Positions 7,117 to 12,345 of a stretch of DNA of 12,345 bases are shown here, one piece after another. The notes beneath the pieces were generated by a model, which saw nothing but the letters and a program-made list of their open reading frames with translations, had not been told where the DNA came from and made no database searches. The translations under genes were made by a program, and so were the position numbers. The stretch comes from Actinomycetes bacterium (GTDB lineage Bacteria; Actinomycetota; Acidimicrobiia; Acidimicrobiales; RAAP-2). How positions within the stretch are numbered: the stretch's first letter is position 1; each line of letters begins with the position of its first letter. Location of the stretch: NCBI GenBank assembly GCA_021795095.1, contig JAJYPU010000046.1:1-12345 (forward strand). The letters are read 5' to 3'.

Positions 7117-7138
7117 CCGACCCGAGGTTCGCGAGCGT

Positions 7139-7150
7139 TACCCTTCTTAG
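7139..7150 (+). promoter_or_regulatory. Possible -10 element for a leaderless MMPL transcript
   Basis: TACCCT (7139-7144) fits TANNNT and is followed by six bases before the GTG at 7151, the same geometry as at ctaC. The 34-base gap after ctaF contains no Shine-Dalgarno sequence and no terminator hairpin, so read-through from the oxidase operon is also possible. Confidence 0.3.
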
Positions 7151-9244
7151 GTGCTCGCCCACTGGACCCGTTCGGTTGTCCGCTGGCGCTACCCCGTTCT
7201 CGCCCTGTGGCTGGTCGGGGCACTCGCCGGCCTCGCCGGCTACCACCAGCTGGGCCAACGCCTCACGACCTCACTGGCGGTGCCCGGCTCGGCATCGGCG
7301 AGGGCCGACTCGATCCTGATCAACCGGTTCGGTGAGAATATCGAGGGCGCCATCACCGTCGTCGTGCCCCATCTGCACTCGACTCGCGCCGACCGCGTCG
7401 CCGAGGCGCGACTGGCCCGGGCGATCGCGCGCGTGCCCTCGCTCCACGTCGTCGAGCAACAGGCGCTCGGTGGACTGCTGCTCACGGACCTCGAGTCGCG
7501 CGACTCGCTCAACCAGGCAACGAGCGCCGTCGCGAGCCTGCGCGCTGCGCTCGTCCGCGCCGACCTGCCCACGGCCCTCGTGACCGGTCCCGCCGCGCTG
7601 CAGGCCGACGTCACACCCATCTTGCGCGGTGACCTCGCGCGCGGCGAGCTGCTCGCGCTCGGCGCGGCCCTGGTGCTGCTCGTCGGTGTGCTCGGATTCA
7701 GCCTCGCGGTGCTGATCCCCTTCCTCGTCGCCGGCGCCACCACGGCCGTCGCCCTCGGGGTCGTCGACCTGCTCGCCGGTCACGTCTTGATGGTGCTCTA
7801 CGTCCCCAACGTGGTGGCCCTGATCGGTCTCGGCCTCGCGATCGACTACTCACTCTTGATGGTGCACCGGTTCCGCGCGGAACTCGAGCGCAGAAACGAC
7901 GCCGACGCGATCGTCGCCACCATGGGAAGCGCCGGGCGGACCGTCGTGATCTCGGGGGCCGTGGTCGCGATCGGGCTCGCGACGATGCTCGTAGTGCCGG
8001 TCCCCCTCGTGCGTTCGCTCGGCGCGGCGGGGCTCGTCGTGCCGCTCGTCGCACTCGTGGCGGCGCTCACGCTTCAACCGGCGATACTCAGCGTCGTCGG
8101 GCGCCGCGGCGTCGCGACCCACGGGCCGCGGGGACTGCTCGAGCCACGCGACCCGAGCAGCGGCGTCTTCGCCCGACTGGCGCGTACCGTCGTTGCCCAC
8201 CCGCGCACCGTGCTCGCGAGCGCGCTGGTCGGTCTCGGGGTCATCGCCGGGGCGAGCGCCGGGCTCAGCCTGACGCCGGGCTCGCTCACGGCCATCCCCC
8301 CCTCGATGCCCTCGGCTCGGGCGATCGCCCTCGTGAATCGCACCGTCGGGCCCGGCATTCTTACCCCGATCGAGGTGCTGATCGACACCGGACGGGCCAA
8401 TGGCGCGAGTGCCGCGAATGAGGTCGCCGCCCGCATCGCGCTCGAGACGACCCTGTTGCACACCCCGGGGGTCGAGGTGGTGGCCGCCGACTCGACGTGG
8501 CCCTTCGTCGACCACCGGGACCGCTACGCGCGCATCCTCGTCGTCAGCCAGGGTGAGCTCGGAAGCCCGGTCACCCAGCGACTGGTCCACGTCGTGCGCG
8601 CGGAGGCGGCCGCGGCGCGATTCCCCCGCGGCACCGCCCTCGTCGTCGGTGGCGCACCGGCCCAGGGGGTCGACTTCCTCACCGCCATCTACGGCGTCTT
8701 CCCCTGGCTCGTGCTCGCGGCCCTCGTGCTCGCCTTCCTCGCCCTCGCCCGGGCGGTGCGCTCGGTTTCCGCGGCGCTGATCGCCATCGGCCTGGACCTC
8801 GTGTCGGTCGCCGTCGCCTACGGCGTGCTCGTGTGGCTCTTTCGCCTCGGTCTCGGCGCTGACCTCTTCGGCACCTACCGCGTGTCCCAGATCGAGGGCT
8901 GGGTACCGGTCTTCATCTTCGCGGTTCTCTTCGGGCTCTCGATGGACTACGAGGTCTTCATCCTCGCGCGGATCCGTGAGGCCCACGACCTCGGGCTCGC
9001 GAACCGCGCCGCGATCGTCGAAGGCCTCGCCACCACCGGCGGGGTGGTCACGAGCGCTGCGGTGATAATGGTCGGGGCACTCGCGGGCTTCATCGCCGGC
9101 CACGTCGCCGGTCTCCAAGAGCTCGGGGCGGGTCTCGCCATCGGCGTCCTTGTCGACGCGACGGTCGTGCGCAGCCTGCTGCTGCCGAGCCTGCTCGCAC
9201 TCGCGGGCGAGCGGCTGTGGCGCGACGAGCGACGACACGGGTAG
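7151..9244 (+). CDS. MMPL-family (RND superfamily) membrane transporter
   Basis: The product has 697 residues with the duplicated RND layout. One N-terminal helix (about 14-32) precedes a large outer domain (33-165), a bundle of five helices and a sixth start helix (about 348-368). A second outer domain (370-510) and five more helices follow. The two matching proton-relay helices are visible as GLAIDYSLLMVHRFRAEL (227-244; D232, Y233) and GLSMDYEVFILARIREAHD (from about 595; D599, Y600), each followed by a charged loop. MMPL proteins export lipids or other hydrophobic compounds using the proton gradient. At this length it resembles short YdfJ-like members, not the roughly 950-residue mycobacterial MmpL proteins. 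The substrate is unknown and no lipid-synthesis gene is adjacent. GTG start without ribosome site. Confidence 0.9.
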   Translation: MLAHWTRSVVRWRYPVLALWLVGALAGLAGYHQLGQRLTTSLAVPGSASARADSILINRFGENIEGAITVVVPHLHSTRADRVAEARLARAIARVPSLHVVEQQALGGLLLTDLESRDSLNQATSAVASLRAALVRADLPTALVTGPAALQADVTPILRGDLARGELLALGAALVLLVGVLGFSLAVLIPFLVAGATTAVALGVVDLLAGHVLMVLYVPNVVALIGLGLAIDYSLLMVHRFRAELERRNDADAIVATMGSAGRTVVISGAVVAIGLATMLVVPVPLVRSLGAAGLVVPLVALVAALTLQPAILSVVGRRGVATHGPRGLLEPRDPSSGVFARLARTVVAHPRTVLASALVGLGVIAGASAGLSLTPGSLTAIPPSMPSARAIALVNRTVGPGILTPIEVLIDTGRANGASAANEVAARIALETTLLHTPGVEVVAADSTWPFVDHRDRYARILVVSQGELGSPVTQRLVHVVRAEAAAARFPRGTALVVGGAPAQGVDFLTAIYGVFPWLVLAALVLAFLALARAVRSVSAALIAIGLDLVSVAVAYGVLVWLFRLGLGADLFGTYRVSQIEGWVPVFIFAVLFGLSMDYEVFILARIREAHDLGLANRAAIVEGLATTGGVVTSAAVIMVGALAGFIAGHVAGLQELGAGLAIGVLVDATVVRSLLLPSLLALAGERLWRDERRHG

Positions 9245-9284
9245 GTAGGCCGGCGAGGAAGCGGGGCCGCGTCGCGATCGCAGC

Positions 9285-9315
9285 GGTCGTGACGCGACAT
9301 GTCGACGTCGCGACC
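9285..9315. terminator. Stem-loop downstream of the MMPL gene
   Basis: Bases 9285-9294 pair with 9306-9315 over 10 bp (one G-T pair). The 11-base loop contains its own perfect palindrome, CGACATGTCG (9295-9304). It lies 40 bases after the MMPL stop and has no T-run, so it may be a GC-type terminator or a protein-binding palindrome. A further repeat, CGATTC/GAATCG (9318-9323, 9340-9345), follows. Apart from these hairpins I see nothing in the 9245-9448 gap. Confidence 0.4.
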
Positions 9316-9381
9316 AGCGATTCAGTGACGTGACAGGCCGAATCGTTCCGTCTAGCGTTCGGGTGGGCTTGCGCCCGGACA

Positions 9382-9425
9382 TGCCAGCGCCTCGCCCCCT
9401 GCGCACGGGGGGCGAGGCGCTGGCA
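9382..9425. terminator. Very strong bidirectional stem-loop between convergent genes
   Basis: Bases 9382-9399 pair perfectly with 9408-9425 (18 bp), and a further T-G pair closes a six-base loop (9401-9406). It begins 23 bases past the stop of the 560-residue secreted-protein gene on the minus strand, and lies 137 bases after the MMPL gene on the plus strand. Neither side has a T-run; stem-loops without U-tails are often called as terminators in high-GC actinobacteria. Confidence 0.75.
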
Positions 9426-9448
9426 CTCGCAGTTGGGAGGTATGCGAC

Positions 9449-11131
9449 TTATTTAACGATCTTGATGGCGAAGTGCATCGACGGGACCTGGTAGCCGAGG
9501 GCGAGGCCCGGGAAGTCTCGGGCGTAGGTCAGTACCGGGGCCATGCCGTAGGGCGTGTTCGCGAACGATGGCTGTTGGGTGTAGAGCTGGGGGTAGAGAT
9601 CGATGAGGTGGATCCCGGGACCGCCCGTCGCGCGCAGGTGGATCACCGTGTACCCGTTCGAGTTGAAGCCACAGCCGTAGCCGATGTACGCGTTGTCGTA
9701 GTCGACCCCGAGGGTGTTGTCGAGCTGGGTCCAACCAACGCCCTTCAGGCTGATGGTGATCTCTTGGCCCTGCTTGAAGGTGTAGGTGCCCGTTCCGGAC
9801 TGACCGACCGCGAGGGCGGCGGGGGTCGCGGCGTCGTTCGCCGTGGCGATCGCCTCACTGAGCAACTTGCCACTGGCCGAGTAGAACGGCACCATCGACT
9901 CCTTCACGTAGAAGGGCGTCTGCGCCTCGACCGTCGAGCCGTTGAGGACCTGGATGACGTGCCAGCCACCGAGACCGTCGGGGACCGTCACGGTCGTGTT
10001 CAACGTCCCCCCACTCGCGCTCGCCGTGCCGAGAGGCACCGAAATGTACGCCCAGCACGACGCCGACGCGCAGTTCACGCGGCTGCCCTGCACCGAGGCC
10101 CAGGCCAGCTGGTAGGGACCGGCGCCGGACAGACCGGTCACCGTGAGGTTCACCTTGGTCCCGACGGGCCCGTCGGTCGGCGAGGCCGCGGCGACCGCGT
10201 CGGACTTGGGATCGAGTCCCGCATTGGAGAGCGTGGTCACCATCTTGAGGGTGGGCGCGACCGACGTCGGCCAACTGATTGACGGCGCCAATGACGCATG
10301 ACCCTTGGTGACGGTGAACGTCGCGACCCCACCGTTGGCGTAGGGGACCGGCGACTGGATGATGTTCATGTACATCGAGCTGAGGGCGTCAGCCACCTGG
10401 ATGAGGTGTGGTCCGACCGCGCCCGCGGCGCGGATCGTGACCGACGCGGTACCCCGGGTCCAGAAGGCCGTCATCTCACCGGAGAAGTGGTTGTCGTAGA
10501 GCACCGCCGCGCCACCGGTGTAGAGCGTGGCGCCCATCCCCGTGTAGGTGATGTGGATGGGCGTGCCAATCGGGCCGCTGCGCGGCGAGACCGTGAGCGT
10601 GCGCAGGAGTTCGTACCCGGCGTGGTCGACGGCCACGTTGTTGACGACCGCGTAGATGTCGTGGGTCCCGCCGAAGTCGACCGGCGCCGTCGTGGCGTAG
10701 CTGAAGGAACCACTGGCGTTGGTCGTCACCGTGGCGAGAGTCACGAAGAAGTTGGTCGAGGTCCGACCGAGGTAGTTGACCGTGTCGGGTTGGGGACTGA
10801 GGACCCACGTGACGTTCGACGTCGACCAGGCGATCGCGACGCTCGTTGACGCGGGCAGTCCGCTACCCGAGATGGTCAGGGGCGCGCCTTCGACCCCCTG
10901 ATTGGGCGTGACCGTGAGGTTGCCCATGGTCGGGCTCAACGTGAAGGTCGGCGTGACGGGTCCGGGCAGCGCGGGCACGTTGGGGATCGCCGGAGCGACC
11001 AGGTTGGTCGGTATCAGGGTGGAGGTCGTGTCGGCCGCCCCGCTGTTCGTTGCGGTGACCGTGAGGGGCAGGAGCATCCCTGCCGCGACAATCACCATCG
11101 CCCTTCTTGTGGCGTGACGGGTCAGGATCAT
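9449..11131 (-). CDS. Secreted multi-module Ig-like (IPT/TIG-like) protein of unknown function
   Basis: The 560-residue protein has a signal peptide (RHATRR basic start, hydrophobic 12-27, likely cleavage near 33) and a Pro-rich linker (40-62). About four modules follow. Their starts resemble IPT/TIG folds: LTVTPNQGVEGAPLTISGSG (72-91), LTVSPRSGPIGTPIHITYTG (179-198) and SPTDGPVGTKVNLTVTG (317-333); the fourth (about 445) is more divergent. Each module closes with a G-x-H-x-I-like strand: H157, H242, H391 and H508. Module three has a likely disulfide pair C354/C359. The C-terminal domain (445-560) has DNAYIGYGCGFNSNGY (479-494), GGPGIHLIDLYPQLY (503-517) and PSMHFAIKI at the end. I cannot name a function; adhesion, surface layer or ligand binding are options. 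No membrane or wall anchor is seen. The start has AAAGGG five bases upstream. Confidence 0.8.
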   Translation of the reverse strand: MILTRHATRRAMVIVAAGMLLPLTVTATNSGAADTTSTLIPTNLVAPAIPNVPALPGPVTPTFTLSPTMGNLTVTPNQGVEGAPLTISGSGLPASTSVAIAWSTSNVTWVLSPQPDTVNYLGRTSTNFFVTLATVTTNASGSFSYATTAPVDFGGTHDIYAVVNNVAVDHAGYELLRTLTVSPRSGPIGTPIHITYTGMGATLYTGGAAVLYDNHFSGEMTAFWTRGTASVTIRAAGAVGPHLIQVADALSSMYMNIIQSPVPYANGGVATFTVTKGHASLAPSISWPTSVAPTLKMVTTLSNAGLDPKSDAVAAASPTDGPVGTKVNLTVTGLSGAGPYQLAWASVQGSRVNCASASCWAYISVPLGTASASGGTLNTTVTVPDGLGGWHVIQVLNGSTVEAQTPFYVKESMVPFYSASGKLLSEAIATANDAATPAALAVGQSGTGTYTFKQGQEITISLKGVGWTQLDNTLGVDYDNAYIGYGCGFNSNGYTVIHLRATGGPGIHLIDLYPQLYTQQPSFANTPYGMAPVLTYARDFPGLALGYQVPSMHFAIKIVK

Positions 11132-11136
11132 GATTT

Positions 11137-11142
11137 CCCTTT
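11137..11142 (-). promoter_or_regulatory. Ribosome binding site of the 560-residue secreted protein gene
   Basis: Read on the minus strand, AAAGGG lies five bases before the ATG at 11131 and supports this start, which places the basic region of the signal peptide at the N-terminus. Confidence 0.6.
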
Positions 11143-11192
11143 CAAGGAAGTAGGGTTAGCGCGCCAGCGATGCGAGTGTCGGTGGTACGGCG

Positions 11193-11222
11193 CGGCGCCC
11201 TCGGACTAGTCCGAGGGCGCCG
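11193..11222 (-). terminator. Perfect 30-bp palindrome after the 216-residue protein gene
   Basis: Bases 11193-11222 are a perfect inverted repeat centred on CTAG (11206-11209), with 13-bp arms around the four central bases. It starts 11 bases after the stop codon at 11234 and is not followed by a T-run. Its place suggests a terminator or attenuator separating the 216-residue gene from the 560-residue gene downstream. As a fully symmetric site it could also bind a dimeric protein. Confidence 0.65.
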
Positions 11223-11233
11223 TAGCCATAGGT

Positions 11234-11884
11234 TCAGGCCGCCGGGATGGCGTTCAGTGTGAGCTGGGACGGTGTCGCGGTTCCGGCCTGGGTGAAGGTG
11301 TAACTCTTACCCGGCACGGCCGGCTTGACGATGTAGCGCCGCATGACGTAGCGCTTGCCAACCTTCACGCGGTGCAACTTGGTCACCGCCGGGACGGCCT
11401 TGGTCGTGACCACGATCTTGAAGTTGACGACGCCCAGTGTCGGGTACGACGCCGTGTTCCAGCCGTAGGTCCAGAACGCCACGGTGCCGTGGTTGCCGTA
11501 GTTCATCGGGAACGGCGTGGAGATGCCGGGGATGACCACGTTGGCGCTGATCACGTTGTTCGGCGTAAGGGGCGTGCCACCAGTGGCGACGTTGACACCC
11601 GACATGCGAAACACCACGGTCTGGCCGACGTAGAACTCGTTGGTCATCGCGCAGCCGACCGGCGCCTTCAAGATCCCGGTGCCACCGCCACCGACGACCG
11701 TGTCGACGTTCATGTAGACGGGTACGTTCGCCGTGCCCTGGATCGGCGGGCCGAGGGTGGTGGTCGTGGTCGGGGCCGCCGTGGTCGTGGTGGTGGAGTC
11801 CGCGGACGCCGTCCCCATTCCCACTAGGGCCGCCCCGCTCAGGGACAGGGCCCCCGCGGCTAAGGCTGCTACTACTCGCTTCAT
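11234..11884 (-). CDS. Secreted protein of unknown function with Thr-rich linker
   Basis: The product has 216 residues. The ATG at 11884 is chosen over an in-frame one 11 codons upstream because AGGAGG lies seven bases before it and a perfect signal peptide follows: MKRVVAALAAGALSLSGAAL, with likely cleavage after ASA (26-28). A linker of Thr/Ala/Pro (30-47) leads to the domain. The domain has a pattern I associate, from memory and unverified, with an uncharacterised family of exported bacterial proteins: CAMTNEF (78-84), VVFRMSG (90-96), NYGNHG (128-133), FWTYGW (137-142), SYPTLG (146-151) and a closing SQLTLNAIP (206-214). A very basic insert, KLHRVKVGKRYVMRRYIVK (169-187), interrupts it near the end and could be an internal addition. 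Single Cys (C78) and H132 might bind a metal or cofactor. Flanked on the same strand by two other probable secreted-protein genes. Confidence 0.82.
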   Translation of the reverse strand: MKRVVAALAAGALSLSGAALVGMGTASADSTTTTTAAPTTTTTLGPPIQGTANVPVYMNVDTVVGGGGTGILKAPVGCAMTNEFYVGQTVVFRMSGVNVATGGTPLTPNNVISANVVIPGISTPFPMNYGNHGTVAFWTYGWNTASYPTLGVVNFKIVVTTKAVPAVTKLHRVKVGKRYVMRRYIVKPAVPGKSYTFTQAGTATPSQLTLNAIPAA

Positions 11885-11891
11885 ACTTCTT

Positions 11892-11897
11892 CCTCCT
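11892..11897 (-). promoter_or_regulatory. Ribosome binding site fixing the start of the 216-residue protein
   Basis: Read on the minus strand, AGGAGG is seven bases before the ATG at 11884. It rules out the longer in-frame reading from 11917, whose start would itself overlap the stop of the upstream gene. Confidence 0.85.
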
Positions 11898-11916
11898 CTA
11901 TCGATTAGTCCGGGCA

Positions 11917-12345
11917 CTACTTCTTGATGCTCAAAACGCCGTTCAGGGCAGCGCTGAACGCGTCGGTCTCGCTGGATCCCGCGGTGGTGGACTTGATCGA
12001 GAACGACCCGGTGAACTTCAACGTTCCCGTGACGCCCTTGTACTTGCCCGTCCCGCTCAGGACCTTGGCGATTCCCTTGACGCTCACCGACGTCGGCGCC
12101 GCCTGGCCCGCAGCGCAGGCCTGAGACGTCGCCGGTGCGATGATCCTGAGCACGAGCTTGCTGCCCGCGCCGATCAGCGTGCCCGTACCGGTGAGTGGGT
12201 CACAGGTGTTGGACGCGGGGGCCGAACCGGTTCCCGAGAGCTTGCTCGCTCCGAGGTACGTGGCCGAACCAGTGCCGGTCACTGCCGTCGCCTTGACGCC
12301 CGTGGAGGACCACAGCATCGCTATGGTTCCCTTGTAGGTCCCAGA
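11917..12345 (-). CDS. Gly/Thr/Ser-rich, probably exported beta-type protein; 5' part cut by right edge
   Basis: The frame is open from the window edge to TAA at 11917, giving 142 residues without the N-terminus. An internal ATG at 12318 is unlikely to be the start, since similar sequence (SGTYKGTIA) continues upstream of it. The protein is rich in Gly, Thr and Ser, lacks membrane helices, and has repeated short units: SGTYKGTI at the edge, GTGSATYLGASKLSGTG (24-40), GTGTLIGAG (53-61) and SGTGKYKGVTGTLKFTG (97-113). Such G-T-G-x-Y-x-G strands suggest a small antiparallel beta-barrel, perhaps of the allene-oxide-cyclase/dirigent barrel type; this is inference from pattern. C48 and C77 could form a disulfide, which with composition suggests export, but the signal peptide would lie outside the window. 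The 216-residue secreted-protein gene starts 32 bases downstream, so the two are probably in one operon. Confidence 0.72.
   Translation of the reverse strand, partial: SGTYKGTIAMLWSSTGVKATAVTGTGSATYLGASKLSGTGSAPASNTCDPLTGTGTLIGAGSKLVLRIIAPATSQACAAGQAAPTSVSVKGIAKVLSGTGKYKGVTGTLKFTGSFSIKSTTAGSSETDAFSAALNGVLSIKK

Noticed and set aside
7850..9406. Long open frame (518 codons) on the minus strand across the MMPL gene
   Set aside because: Antisense to a conserved transporter; highly charged low-complexity translation; it ignores the intergenic hairpins at its start.
11885..11917. Start of the 216-residue protein at 11917, adding 11 residues
   Set aside because: The added residues do not fit a signal peptide, the start overlaps the stop of the upstream gene, and the strong AGGAGG site points to the ATG at 11884.
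1..12345. Search for tRNA, rRNA, CRISPR, insertion sequences, integrase or attachment sites
   Set aside because: No cloverleaf with a T-loop motif, no regularly spaced direct repeats, and no transposase or recombinase reading frame was seen on either strand.

Overview
The window is high-GC, densely packed DNA from a bacterial chromosome, most likely an actinobacterium. The strongest pointer is the cytochrome c oxidase block, which ends with the actinobacterial-type subunit IV (CtaF). Frequent GTG starts and a secreted protein with long Thr runs after the signal peptide also fit; I infer class Acidimicrobiia, without proof. I see no tRNA, rRNA, CRISPR array, insertion sequence or phage gene.

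Left part (1-2404): a minus-strand DoxX-type membrane protein runs off the left edge and continues past its DoxX domain into a cysteine-rich segment and a Tat-like anchor. It is divergent from a DedA-family membrane protein. The DedA gene converges, with a 21-base overlap, on a shortened minus-strand protein resembling glycoside hydrolase family 1 that appears to lack its catalytic residues.

Middle part (2405-9244, all plus strand): an enoyl-CoA hydratase/isomerase is followed after 3 bases by a small CopD-like membrane protein. Then come a lone tatA and a tightly coupled terminal oxidase operon, ctaC-ctaD-ctaF, coding for subunits II, I and IV of an aa3-type, proton-pumping (A1-like) cytochrome c oxidase. 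Subunit III and the bc1 genes are not in the window. An MMPL/RND-type exporter follows. Three plus-strand genes (DedA, ctaC, MMPL) lack a Shine-Dalgarno site but have a -10-like hexamer exactly 6 bases before the start codon, suggesting leaderless transcripts.

Right part (9245-12345): a 204-base convergent intergenic region carries several stem-loops, one with an 18-bp perfect stem. Beyond it lie three minus-strand genes, two clearly and one probably for exported proteins. In transcription order they are a Gly/Thr-rich beta-type protein cut by the right edge, a 216-residue protein with a Thr-rich linker and a distinctive C/N/YGxH/FWT pattern, and a 560-residue protein built of about four Ig-like modules that each end in a G-x-H-x-I motif. 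I cannot name a function for any of the three; this cluster is the best candidate for something undescribed.
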